A stretch of 64,000 nucleotides of DNA from Emticicia sp037153985. Lineage in GTDB: Bacteria; Bacteroidota; Bacteroidia; Cytophagales; Spirosomataceae. The stretch covers positions 186,001 through 250,000 of the forward strand of contig NZ_JBBAYI010000004.1 in the NCBI RefSeq assembly GCF_037153985.1, written 5' to 3'. Positions within the stretch are counted from its first letter, which is position 1; each line of letters begins with the position of its first letter. The position numbers and the translations under genes are program-made. A model generated the notes under the pieces. That model was not told the DNA's origin. It saw only the letters and a list, made by a program, of their open reading frames with translations, and made no database searches. Below are positions 34,847 through 43,613 of the stretch, piece after piece.

Positions 34847-36061
34847 TTATAGTTTGGGAATGTCAGATAAGCTAATGCCCAATATTTTTTTACTGATAAG
34901 GTCAAGTGCGGCCTCGGTGCCTTCAAAATGGAAGGTCCGTTGCGTATGCGTGAGGGTTTCGTTACGTTTTAAGGCAACGGCCGGCGACGAAGTTTCGAGT
35001 TCATAAAATTGCCCCATCTGAGAACCTGAATCGTTCTTGCCATCGTTATAAGCATTGATGGCATCGCCTTTATAGGGGTCTTTCTGAATCTCCCACATTG
35101 AATTTACATAGTCGGTTTCACCGTTGTAATCAAACTGAACAATAGTCAGTATTTTATGTTCGGCATCGTAACTTCCGGCTATTGGTTTAAGTGCTTGCGG
35201 CGGAATACCTATTTTACCCCTTGCCTGTGCATCGGCCTTGAAAAACAGTATATCGTCTTTTTTTACTAATCTCTCTGGCGATATTTTTCCGAAGTAGCTA
35301 TCGTTAATATCGCTGGCTTTACCTGCCTGATAAGGAATAATAATGGTATTTTGTGCAGAGGCTTTCATCATGCCTAAAAGCCAGATAGAAAGCACCCCCT
35401 TTGATTTATCCCAGTCGTCGGCTCCGGTATTTTTCAGGATGTTTCTGGTCTGATACCCCACCCAGTCGATACCTTCAAGGCTAACACCTAGTAGCTTTTC
35501 TGTGTCGGCTTTAGTTAATAAACTGATTTCACGGTTCAGTTTTACTTTGAATTTAGTGCCAGAATAGTTTTCCAGTTCCATGTCTTTTGTAAAAACAGCC
35601 TTACCGGCTTGTTTCTCGAGCAGGTCATAGGCAACTGTATCTATTTCGGGCGGAGTTTGCCAATTGACAAAGTCGAAAGTAGTTCCTTTTTTGAAAAAAA
35701 CAGAATATTGCCCGCCCTCAGGCCCGAACCAGAAGCGTTCTTCACCACCGAAAGCATTCATGTGAGGTGTAAATGTGCCTGAGGCAATAACCTCGTGGTT
35801 TATCCAGCCATAGCTGAAACCACTCATGCCTTTGGCAGAGCTTGTCATTACCCGAGCCTGATAGTCGCCCACAATAGCCACCTTCATGTTGTCTTGCTCC
35901 AGTAGTATTACCTCTTTATATTTTTTCAGGAAATTGTAATCGTAACCAAAAGTTTCTTTTTCTTGTAGATTCATAGTTGTTTGTGATTCGCTGGTTTTGT
36001 TGTGGTGCTGGCAAGCCCAGCCCAACAATACCAATAAAATAGAAAAGGTTGTTTTTTTCAT
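34847..36061 (-). CDS. DUF6786-type lipoprotein of the pectin locus
   Basis: A 404-residue lipoprotein: signal ending LLVLLGWAC, lipid on Cys17. The body has beta-rich segments such as MKVAIVGDYQARVMTSSA, FSYGWINHEVIASG, NAFGGEERFWFGPEGGQYSVFF (core: GGEERFWFGPEGG) and QFYELETSSPA. They recall mutarotase-like / beta-supersandwich sugar-binding proteins and match my memory of DUF6786. No activity is assigned to the family. Tightly packed: 7 nt from the esterase gene and 29 nt from GH95, so it is a genuine part of the pathway. Possible roles are mutarotase, sugar-binding protein or an unrecognised lyase. Confidence 0.65.
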   Translation of the reverse strand: MKKTTFSILLVLLGWACQHHNKTSESQTTMNLQEKETFGYDYNFLKKYKEVILLEQDNMKVAIVGDYQARVMTSSAKGMSGFSYGWINHEVIASGTFTPHMNAFGGEERFWFGPEGGQYSVFFKKGTTFDFVNWQTPPEIDTVAYDLLEKQAGKAVFTKDMELENYSGTKFKVKLNREISLLTKADTEKLLGVSLEGIDWVGYQTRNILKNTGADDWDKSKGVLSIWLLGMMKASAQNTIIIPYQAGKASDINDSYFGKISPERLVKKDDILFFKADAQARGKIGIPPQALKPIAGSYDAEHKILTIVQFDYNGETDYVNSMWEIQKDPYKGDAINAYNDGKNDSGSQMGQFYELETSSPAVALKRNETLTHTQRTFHFEGTEAALDLISKKILGISLSDIPKL

Positions 36062-36068
36062 CAGAAAC

Positions 36069-37229
36069 CTAGTTTAAAAGTTTCATTACTGCATCGTTAC
36101 CCATGAGGGCATTGGCAGGTAGGGGGTGTTTATCGTCAAATACCTGTAAGTCGGTCGGGCTTAGTACTGTATTGGCACTTTCATCTATTTTACCATTTAT
36201 CATTACTTTGTTAATATCCAGTTTTAGATGTTTGGCCAGAAACTCATAAGCAGCCAGACGTTTCGAAATACCATAGTCGTGCTTTTCGTTTGGTAAATGC
36301 ACGTTTTCCAACTGGTTTTTGGCACCATAAAAAGAGTATATCCGCTTAATGAAAGGATATTCCTGTTTAGGTGTGTTGTTGGTCCAGTCGCCGCCGTCCG
36401 ACACCAGTAGCATAGGTCGTGGCGCAGCAAGCGCGGCTATTTCTACGTTGGTGGTCTGGTGTGTAGGGCGTTTATGAATAGGCATACCACTTTCGCAGAC
36501 ACAGCCACCAAAAAAATATCCCGATACCATTACCACAGGTACCGACACTTTTATGCGGGAGTCGATGGCTGTTAGTAAAAAGGTTTGCGTACCCCCGCCC
36601 GACTCTCCGGTCATGCCAATTCTTTCTTTATCAATATTGGGTAAGCCCAACAGGAAATCTAAAGCCGCAGTACTGTTAGCTAATTGTAATTTTACTGCCT
36701 TTGGTATTTTGTGGTCGCATTGTTTCGAGTCTCCCATGCCTATCATATCATAAGCAAATACCACGGCTCCCATACGGGCCAGCGTGGCGCAACGTTGCTG
36801 GGTATATTCTTTCAGGCGTGGGTCTTGCCCGTGTCCGTGAGGGCATAAGATACCCGCCATTTTTTTACTCTGAACCAACGGGCGGTATAAATTTCCGGTT
36901 ACATAAATGCCTTCTAGGCTTTGGAAAGATACGTTTTCGACACTGTACCCGTTAAGTTCTTTTTTACTGTGGATGCTAATATTCGTTGGTTTCTTTAAGG
37001 TAAGGGTATTAAACTCTGAACCTTCAAGGATTCCCTTTCTGATGAGTGCGGCGTGTTTCTCCCAGCTTTTTTTATCGGTGTAGTGGCTGGCTAAATCTTC
37101 ATGAACTTTTACGGCTTGCTCTTCGGTATAAAAACGCCCTTGGCATAAGTCAGGTTTTTCGGGATTATACTGGGCAAATGCCCAAGCCCCAATCAGCGAA
37201 AAGCAGAGAGTAAAAAAAGATGATTTCAT
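36069..37229 (-). CDS. Secreted alpha/beta hydrolase, probable pectin-side-chain esterase
   Basis: A 386-residue protein with a signal peptide (1-19, cleaved after AFA). An alpha/beta-hydrolase domain has ILCPHGHGQDPR (oxyanion region), YDMIGMGDS, the nucleophile elbow GESGGG (Ser210) and the His of NEKHDYG. It belongs near the acetyl-xylan-esterase-like Abhydrolase_7 group. A Cys pair in GGCVCESGMPIH is notable. Context (KdgF, GH95, GH105) suggests removal of acetyl or methyl esters from pectin side chains. A comparison with the B. thetaiotaomicron methylesterase BT1017 would test this. Starts 11 nt after kdgF. Confidence 0.78.
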   Translation of the reverse strand: MKSSFFTLCFSLIGAWAFAQYNPEKPDLCQGRFYTEEQAVKVHEDLASHYTDKKSWEKHAALIRKGILEGSEFNTLTLKKPTNISIHSKKELNGYSVENVSFQSLEGIYVTGNLYRPLVQSKKMAGILCPHGHGQDPRLKEYTQQRCATLARMGAVVFAYDMIGMGDSKQCDHKIPKAVKLQLANSTAALDFLLGLPNIDKERIGMTGESGGGTQTFLLTAIDSRIKVSVPVVMVSGYFFGGCVCESGMPIHKRPTHQTTNVEIAALAAPRPMLLVSDGGDWTNNTPKQEYPFIKRIYSFYGAKNQLENVHLPNEKHDYGISKRLAAYEFLAKHLKLDINKVMINGKIDESANTVLSPTDLQVFDDKHPLPANALMGNDAVMKLLN

Positions 37230-37240
37230 TGGAGTAAAGT

Positions 37241-37600
37241 TTAGGTATGAATAAAATCTTCACGCATCGGGTTAAACACATCAACCAGTACACCATCTTC
37301 CAGACAAACGGCTCCGTGTAAAACATCAGCAGGAACAAAGTATACATCACCCTCTTTCAGGATTCGGGTTTCGTTATTAATGGTAATTTCAAAAACACCA
37401 CTGGCAATATAGCTGATTTGCAGGTGGGGGTGTTTGTGTGTAGCCCCAACTCCGCCTTTTATAAAAGCTACTTTTACCAGCATCAGGTCTTTATTGAAAG
37501 ACATGATTTTGCGTTTGATTTTTTCATCGACTATTTCCCAAGGTAATTCGTTGTCTGCTACCAATGTTTTTTCAAAGGCAATATGTGCTAGCGCGTTCAA
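37241..37600 (-). CDS. kdgF: KdgF-like cupin, uronate ring-opening enzyme
   Basis: A 119-residue single-cupin protein. ELPWEIVDEKIKRKI (core: IKRKIMSFNKDLMLVKV) and THKHPHLQISYIASGVFE match KdgF. Metal ligands would be His55, His57, Gln61 and His95 (VLHGAV). KdgF speeds conversion of 4,5-unsaturated galacturonate, the GH105 product, to the linear keto form used by the cell. The start is TTG at 37600: upstream in-frame codons run into a stop, and the next ATG would remove the conserved PWE region. First gene of the enzyme operon, with two palindromes upstream. Confidence 0.88.
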   Translation of the reverse strand: MNALAHIAFEKTLVADNELPWEIVDEKIKRKIMSFNKDLMLVKVAFIKGGVGATHKHPHLQISYIASGVFEITINNETRILKEGDVYFVPADVLHGAVCLEDGVLVDVFNPMREDFIHT

Positions 37601-37635
37601 GGTTTTTATGTAATAGATGGTTATTGAATATATTA

Positions 37636-37659
37636 TACTTTTACGTAAAGGTAAAAGTA
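37636..37659 (-). promoter_or_regulatory. 24-bp palindromic operator candidate upstream of kdgF
   Basis: TACTTTTAC (37636-37644), six bases, then GTAAAAGTA (37651-37659): perfect 9-bp arms. On the minus strand TACCTTTA at 37653-37646 lies inside it and resembles a -7 box (TAnnTTTG with one mismatch). A protein bound here would cover the promoter. It is 36 nt upstream of the kdgF start. Confidence 0.55.
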
Positions 37660-37708
37660 CCTATTATTTTTAAAGAAAATATTTAGTGCCGATTGATATT
37701 TTTATGCA

Positions 37709-37726
37709 AACGTTATCGGGAACGTT
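37709..37726 (-). promoter_or_regulatory. Tandem AACGTT operator candidate
   Basis: Two copies of the self-complementary hexamer AACGTT (37709-37714 and 37721-37726), separated by ATCGGG and sitting on one face of the helix 12 bp apart. The arrangement resembles sites of LacI/GntR-type sugar regulators. It lies about 110 nt upstream of kdgF. Confidence 0.4.
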
Positions 37727-37819
37727 GCCAAAATTGTACTTAGGTGTTAATTGAATTGTAAATATCTAAGATTTTTGTTATAAAACCACAAAAACCTTAG
37801 TGTTGCTTGTGTATAAATA

Positions 37820-37852
37820 AAAACCCCGTTAACGCGCCGTTAACGGGGTTTT
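37820..37852 (-). terminator. Strong terminator of the SusC-SusD-lipoprotein operon
   Basis: AAAACCCCGTTAACG (37820-37834), a CGC loop, and its exact 15-base complement (37838-37852). On the minus strand four T follow the CCCCG stem, 25 nt past the lipoprotein stop. It separates the uptake operon from the kdgF operon. Confidence 0.92.
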
Positions 37853-37877
37853 GTGTGACAGAATAGGCTAACCTACA

Positions 37878-38354
37878 TTAATTAGCTGTAAGTGTAGCCG
37901 ACTTCTGTGCTGATAGCAAGCCATTTTCGGTAACAATTTCGGCAAAGAAAACCCTCGTTGTTTTGGCCGTAGGCTGTGCTGTAATAGGTACTGCCAATAC
38001 ATAATTTCTTAGTACTGGGTCATATTTTTGCGTTCCGGCCGGAATGGTAGTTAACAGGGTTTGCGCTCCGGTAGACGTAGCGGCCCAGTATACCCTAAAT
38101 TCCTTAACAGGCACTAGCGTAGTGTATTCTATATTAAAATTGGTGTTGCTCCCCGCTGGTGCTGTAAGGTTTGCAACTACGCTTGTGTTGGACGTTGTGG
38201 TGCGAGTAGTACCTAACCAAACTACCGAAATTTGTGCTACTTTACCTTTACTGGTGGTTATTTCGCTGATTAAATCGGGTTCTTCATAACAGCCCGTCAG
38301 GAAGCTGGCCGAAAAAGCTAATAAACTAAAAGCTAATATTTTTATTTTTTTCAT
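37878..38354 (-). CDS. Small surface-type lipoprotein downstream of SusD
   Basis: A 158-residue lipoprotein: signal ending SASFLTGC (Cys22), then a DLIS segment. Two beta-rich, Thr-rich stretches follow (VWLGTTRTTTSNTSVVANLTAP and FRVYWAATSTGAQTLL, quoted in part as VVANLTAP and FRVYWAAT). It resembles an immunoglobulin-like surface glycan-binding protein. In Sus-type loci the third gene often encodes such a SusE/F-type binder. No family recognised. Co-transcribed with SusC/D (53 nt from SusD) and closed by the terminator at 37820. Confidence 0.65.
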   Translation of the reverse strand: MKKIKILAFSLLAFSASFLTGCYEEPDLISEITTSKGKVAQISVVWLGTTRTTTSNTSVVANLTAPAGSNTNFNIEYTTLVPVKEFRVYWAATSTGAQTLLTTIPAGTQKYDPVLRNYVLAVPITAQPTAKTTRVFFAEIVTENGLLSAQKSATLTAN

Positions 38355-38406
38355 ATCTGATTAAAATTTAAACGTACTGAAAATTAAAACCTGGTTCTCC
38401 GAATCA

Positions 38407-39840
38407 TTATTTGTTAAATACCCACATTTTAATGGCTGGTTGTTTCTGATTTGCCTCTGCATTTTTGGCATTTCTTGTTAGCTCAGAAGAAGGGTATTTC
38501 ATGCGTTGAATACGCTGGTTACCTAAGTCAGGATTAATATTTAGAGGCATCGGGAAGTCGAGATAATTGTATTTTCTCACGTCAGTCCAGATGTCCCCAA
38601 TCAGGAACATAGCTTTATATTTTTCACGCATGATGTTTAGCAAGGTCAGGTTTGCGGCTCCTACATTTACGGCCCCAGCACTTAGGTAAGTATCAATATT
38701 AGCGGTACTTACGCCTAATTTCTGCATATTAGCGCGGGCAATTTCCAGATACGCGTTGTAGGCTTCGGTAGTGCTACCTGTCGACGAAATAGTACCACCA
38801 TTAGCCAGAAATCTAGCTTCTGCTTCAATAGCCTTAACTTCGGCGTAGGTCATCATCACAATTGGCGAATTAATATTTGAGTGCCACGCTTTGGTATTAA
38901 AGTCTACGGTTGAACCAGCACCCGAACCCGGAACCACTCCCGAATAAGCTGTCTGTCCGTTTTTCAGGGTTACTACAATCGGAAGGCGAGGGTCAACAAT
39001 TCCCTGTACTTTGCCGTTCATTAAGTCAACGAAAGTGCTACCATAAGTTACCGAAAGGTTAGCCGTACTGTTGGCTAAAGCTACGCGGCTATACCACGGG
39101 CTAAGGTTCTTTGAATTATACTGTAACTGAAAATCATCGGCATTACTTTTCATTGCGTTCTGCAAGGCTGCCAAAGCTGTTTGGGCGGCGGTCTGGGCAT
39201 TTAGGCCAGACTGGTGCATGGCATAACGTGCTTTAAGCGAGTATGCCAAACGGCTCCATTTGCCTAAGTCGCCACCATAAACCATGTCGTCGGTGGCTGG
39301 TTTGGTGCCTGTATTTTTAGCCAGTTCAACAATTGCTTCATCGAGTAGTTTCTGGATAGAAGCATACACGTTTTGCTGGGTGTCATAAGCCGGTGTGAAA
39401 TTTTTCTGGTCGGCTTGTGAGTAAGGTACGTTTTCCCAGTTGGTAGTTGCAATACCGAGGTTATAAGCCAACAAGGTTTTGGCAATACCTACATAAGCAG
39501 GGTTGTTGTCGGCCTGTCCTTTCTGAACAATCAGGTTCAACTGAGGAATCACATATAAATACAGGTTCGACCAACCTGTGGCGTTTTCTGCTTCATAATA
39601 AGCGTCGGTTCCGTTTGTACCGAGGTTGCTGCCCAATTGCTGGGCATACTGGCAGGCTACATAAGCCTGCTGATAACTGGCTTCGCTGGTATAAAACTGA
39701 GCAGTAGATAAAAGCTCTTGTACCGTTGCATCTGATTTCAGGGTGGGGTCAACGTTGACATCCAGAAAACTCTGACAACCTGAAACAATTGTCATGAGCC
39801 CAGCCACTAAAAAGGTATATATATAATGTACTTTTTTCAT
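38407..39840 (-). CDS. SusD/RagB-family lipoprotein (SusD-like 2)
   Basis: A 477-residue outer-membrane lipoprotein: lipobox IVSGC (Cys22) followed by QSFLDVNVDPT, the hallmark of the SusD-like_2 branch. The body is helix-rich with tetratricopeptide-like repeats (YNLGIATTNWENVPYSQA, LGKWSRLAYSLKARYAMH), and ends in NQRIQRMKYPSSE, typical of the family. It forms a lid over the SusC channel and captures oligosaccharides. Partner of the SusC-type transporter 37 nt upstream. In this branch substrates include both glycans and peptides, so the pectin link rests on the neighbouring enzymes. Confidence 0.93.
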   Translation of the reverse strand: MKKVHYIYTFLVAGLMTIVSGCQSFLDVNVDPTLKSDATVQELLSTAQFYTSEASYQQAYVACQYAQQLGSNLGTNGTDAYYEAENATGWSNLYLYVIPQLNLIVQKGQADNNPAYVGIAKTLLAYNLGIATTNWENVPYSQADQKNFTPAYDTQQNVYASIQKLLDEAIVELAKNTGTKPATDDMVYGGDLGKWSRLAYSLKARYAMHQSGLNAQTAAQTALAALQNAMKSNADDFQLQYNSKNLSPWYSRVALANSTANLSVTYGSTFVDLMNGKVQGIVDPRLPIVVTLKNGQTAYSGVVPGSGAGSTVDFNTKAWHSNINSPIVMMTYAEVKAIEAEARFLANGGTISSTGSTTEAYNAYLEIARANMQKLGVSTANIDTYLSAGAVNVGAANLTLLNIMREKYKAMFLIGDIWTDVRKYNYLDFPMPLNINPDLGNQRIQRMKYPSSELTRNAKNAEANQKQPAIKMWVFNK

Positions 39841-39877
39841 TGCAATAAATTAAATAGTTTACACAAGTTGGATTCTG

Positions 39878-42800
39878 TTAAAAATTAGCTGTTACCCCAA
39901 ACATAAAGCTTTTGGTAGCGGGGTTATTACGCCCTACGAAACCAATAAGGTTGGTGCCTGAACCAAAAGACAATGCCTCAGGGTCATATCCACGGAATGG
40001 CGTATTCAGGAACAGGTTAGTACCTGTAAAGCTGAATCTAACTCCGTTTTTAAATACAGTTTTACCTATCAGGCTTTTAGGAAGCGCGTAATTGACACTT
40101 ACAGTTCGTAGGCGAATCCATGAAGCATCCTGAATATTTAACTTCGACCAACCATTAAAACGTGTAGAAGTTGATGGATTGTATAGGAGGTCGTCCAGAT
40201 ATACAGCTTTTGTATTAGGTACATAAGTCGATTTTCCGTCGGCTCCTTTTTGTTCAACAACACCATTGAAAACAACCTGCTCGTAGCGTCTTTCAGTTAA
40301 TTTTATAGAACCACTACGAAGGGCATTTCTTTCGCCCAAATCGATGGCATCGCCACCGTGGCGCCACTCTAACAAGGCCGATACCGTTAAACCTTTGTAA
40401 GTAAAGGTATTGGTTAAGCCTCCGAGCCAGTCAGGCAATGCGTTGCCATATTGTGTAAGGGTTGTGCTGGTTACAGGGAAACCAGTTGAGGCATTAATAA
40501 GCATTTGCCCATCAGGAGCCCTCTGGTAGTCGTAGCCCCACAAGTCGCCGATTTTACTGCCCTGACGAATCCTGAGGCTACCTACTACGTTATCATAATA
40601 AGCAATCTCTTGTAATTCGGCTGGCATTTTTATTACCTTGCCCGACATCTTCGACCAGTTTAATGAGGCGTCCCAACTGAAATCTTTTGACTGGATAATT
40701 TTGGCAGTAGCCAATAACTCTACGCCTTTGTTACGGATAAGCCCAATGTTGGTATAATAGAAGGAGTATCCCGAAACGTTTGAAACAGGGGCGCGCACAA
40801 TCTGGTCGCGGCTGTCCATGGTAAAGTAAGTAGCATCAATCATGAACCTGTTCTTGAAGAAACGTAGTTCTGTACCTAGCTCAATAGAAGTAGTACGTTC
40901 AGGTTTCAGGTTCGGGTCGGCAGTAGTAGCTCTACGGAAATACCCCGGAACAGTATTACCAAACGGGAAGTTATCAGTAATATCAAAATAATTGCCTGAC
41001 ACGTAAGGGTCTGTACCTTTACCCACTTGCGCCCACGAAGCCCGTAACTTACCATAAGATAAGGTATTGTTCCGACCAAAATGCTCGGTAAAAATATAAC
41101 CTGCACTAAACGATGGATAAAAGAATGAGTTATTGGCCTGTGGCAAGGTAGAAACAATATCGTTTCGGCCAGTAGCATTCAGGTATAATATATCTTTATA
41201 GCTCAGTTTTGCATCGGCAAAGAAACTGGCTATACGGTAATGCGCCGGAGAGTAAAAGCGTTTTTGCTGGTTACGATAACTGCTGATGTCGTTTGTGAAT
41301 GGGGCTTTCCAGCCTTCGCCACGAATATAATAGCTGTCAGGTCGTTCGCTGTTTACTAACGAATTTCCCACCATTAATGAGCCGCTCCAGTTTTTGCCAA
41401 AGTCTTTTTTAGCAGTTACGTACAGGTTCGAGTTTAGCTCTCGGTAATTCAGGAACTCGTTTACAAGGAAACCTTTTACCTGAATACCTACATCGAAAGT
41501 ACTATCAACCTGACGGCTGCGGGTTTCGTTATAAGTATCGTAGGTTAGCTGATATTTGGCCGACAACCAGTCGGTAATATTATAGTTCAGCGTAATGTCG
41601 CCGATGTAACGGTTTACTTTATCGATACGAGGGCTTTTTTCAACCAGATAACGAGGGTTATCTGTAAAACCCGGAAGAATATTCTTCTGAGTGCCGTCTG
41701 GGTTCAGGTAATCGTTTACATCATACGTATTTGGCCAGTAACCTAAAGCACTGAAAATTGATTTATCGCCCGCTGGTGGACGTTTACCACCCGAATTGAT
41801 ATAGTTAAATGAAGCCGAAACCGAGAGTTTTTTGGTAATATTATACATACCGGCTACTTTGGCAGAAGTACGGCCAAAATCTGTATTCGGGATGATACCC
41901 ATCTGGTAGCTACGGCCTAACGATAGGTAGATATTACCTTTGTCGTTGCCTTTAGTAAGCGTAATATTGTTATTGTTGGTAAGCCCCGTTCTGTAAAAAC
42001 CACGGAAGTTATCATAAATTTTGTCGGTTGTGTTTTGGGCATCAAGTACTGGCCCGAACGATTGGTACGGCGTACGGCCCGGCCCTAACGGAATGAACTC
42101 GCCTAAACGACCTTGCAGATATGTTGTCTGAATAGACGGCGACTTGCCAAGTACATCGGCACTTACCGACGAAGAAACCGAAATATTCAGCTTGCCTGAT
42201 TTACCTCTTTTGGTGGTAATAATAATAGCACCATTCGAGGCACGCAAACCATAAAGTGCAGTAGCCGATGGCCCTTTCAATACCGATATACTTTCGATAT
42301 CGTCGGGGTTAATATCTGCGGCGCGGTTAGTGTTAGCAAACTGCTCGCCTGCACCCGGCGAGTTACTACCGGCACTTGGTAATGGATTACCCACGCTGGT
42401 TGAGTTCGAGATGATAATGCCATCAACAATAAAAAGTGGCTGGTTGTCGGCATTTCCGCTCAACGACGTTACCCCTCTTAAAATAATGTTTATACCTGCA
42501 CCCGGCGCACCACCCGAACCTGTAATAACGGCTCCGGCAATTTTACCTTGCAAGGCTCCTACTATGTTCTGGTTAGCCGAACTCTTAATTTCATCGGCTT
42601 TTATTGATTGTATCGAGTACCCAATTGCCCGTTTTTCCTGTGTTTGCCCTAAGGCAGTTACCACTACTTCGCCTAGTGTTGAAGCAGAAGACACCATCAC
42701 AACATTAATGTTGGTCTGGTCCTGAACCAATATGGTTTGGGTTTCCATTCCTACAAAACTAAAAATCAATTCAGTGCCCTTCGATGCCGCAATATTATAA

Positions 42801-42979
42801 TTACCATTAGCATCTGTCACTGTTCCCACATTTTTCCCTTTGGCTGTTACATTCACACCCGGAATAGGCGTGCCGTCGTCTGAAGATGTTACTTTACCTT
42901 TAATTGTATTCTGTGCGGATACGCTCAAGGAAAGCAAAAGGCTGAGTAAAAAACCCAATTCACGTAGCTTTTTTTTCAT
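39878..42979 (-). CDS. SusC/RagA TonB-linked outer-membrane transporter
   Basis: A 1033-residue beta-barrel. It has a signal peptide (1-22), a carboxypeptidase-regulatory-like domain (IKGKVTSSDDGTPIPGVNVTAKG to about 98; core DGTPIPGVNV), a TonB-box-like GEVVVTALG (about 103-111), then a plug domain with RGVTSLSGNADNQPLFIVDG and SISVLKGPSATALYGLRASNGAIIITTKRG (core GPSATALYG). A 22-strand barrel ends in FMFGVTANF. It imports large oligosaccharides using TonB energy. First gene of the uptake operon, with a 634-nt regulatory gap upstream. Confidence 0.97.
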   Translation of the reverse strand: MKKKLRELGFLLSLLLSLSVSAQNTIKGKVTSSDDGTPIPGVNVTAKGKNVGTVTDANGNYNIAASKGTELIFSFVGMETQTILVQDQTNINVVMVSSASTLGEVVVTALGQTQEKRAIGYSIQSIKADEIKSSANQNIVGALQGKIAGAVITGSGGAPGAGINIILRGVTSLSGNADNQPLFIVDGIIISNSTSVGNPLPSAGSNSPGAGEQFANTNRAADINPDDIESISVLKGPSATALYGLRASNGAIIITTKRGKSGKLNISVSSSVSADVLGKSPSIQTTYLQGRLGEFIPLGPGRTPYQSFGPVLDAQNTTDKIYDNFRGFYRTGLTNNNNITLTKGNDKGNIYLSLGRSYQMGIIPNTDFGRTSAKVAGMYNITKKLSVSASFNYINSGGKRPPAGDKSIFSALGYWPNTYDVNDYLNPDGTQKNILPGFTDNPRYLVEKSPRIDKVNRYIGDITLNYNITDWLSAKYQLTYDTYNETRSRQVDSTFDVGIQVKGFLVNEFLNYRELNSNLYVTAKKDFGKNWSGSLMVGNSLVNSERPDSYYIRGEGWKAPFTNDISSYRNQQKRFYSPAHYRIASFFADAKLSYKDILYLNATGRNDIVSTLPQANNSFFYPSFSAGYIFTEHFGRNNTLSYGKLRASWAQVGKGTDPYVSGNYFDITDNFPFGNTVPGYFRRATTADPNLKPERTTSIELGTELRFFKNRFMIDATYFTMDSRDQIVRAPVSNVSGYSFYYTNIGLIRNKGVELLATAKIIQSKDFSWDASLNWSKMSGKVIKMPAELQEIAYYDNVVGSLRIRQGSKIGDLWGYDYQRAPDGQMLINASTGFPVTSTTLTQYGNALPDWLGGLTNTFTYKGLTVSALLEWRHGGDAIDLGERNALRSGSIKLTERRYEQVVFNGVVEQKGADGKSTYVPNTKAVYLDDLLYNPSTSTRFNGWSKLNIQDASWIRLRTVSVNYALPKSLIGKTVFKNGVRFSFTGTNLFLNTPFRGYDPEALSFGSGTNLIGFVGRNNPATKSFMFGVTANF

Positions 42980-43613
42980 AATGATATTAATATAGTTGGT
43001 TTTAGTTCTGTAAATGTAATAATTATATTTTTAATAGTTACATTCCGTAGGGTAGACGTATTAATGAATAATTATGCTTCTGTAAGCGGTAAAAGTTTCT
43101 CAGATTGGGCATTTTATTGAATAGAAAAGCCGAAAGGAGTAATACAAAAAATAAGTATTCTGCGAAAAAATATTAATATTTTTTTAATCGCTCCGATTAG
43201 TAAACCAATAACAGCGCATTAAATAAAATTAAAATTATATTAAAAAAACACGAAAAATAGCTACGTTTAATAAATATATTTTCGGTTTTTAAAAAATAGG
43301 CATACTTATTGTGATTTTTAAAAGGGGATTATTCTATAAAAAATCCTTTCTGTGGGTGCTTTTTTCGGTGCTTAACACAAAAACCTTAGCAGTGAGTAGG
43401 TTTTCTGTTTTAAAGGAGGGCAAAAGGGCTTTTGTGGTATGATTTTTTAGTTTCCCGAAAATATTTCAACTGCTATAATCAATTAAAATTTATTTCAGGG
43501 GTTCATCTTTATTTAGACAGAATTACTACACTTACCTGTTGGTATGATAGCAAATCATGGCTGAATAACTGAAAAAAAGATTGTTAGGTCTGACCGCGAT
43601 TGTAAAACATAAT
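42980..43613. other. 634-nt gene-free divergent control region
   Basis: This AT-rich region separates SusC (minus) from the sensor kinase (plus). Nearest SusC, AATGTAA (43013-43019) and TTACATT (43038-43044) form an inverted repeat overlapping a minus-strand TACATTTA, a weak -7 candidate. Further on, AAAGGGGATT pairs with AATCCTTT (43321-43349) and AAAACCT with AGGTTTT (43380-43404), two weak hairpins. I see no ORF longer than about 30 codons and no RNase P or tmRNA core motif. Its length suggests promoters for both directions plus a leader RNA. Confidence 0.5.

Noticed and set aside
43581..43613. TTG start for the hybrid kinase
   Set aside because: ATG 43614 starts the coiled coil directly and needs no extra residues.
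42980..43613. RNase P, tmRNA or tRNA in the largest gap
   Set aside because: No core motifs of these RNAs were seen. A covariance-model scan would settle it.
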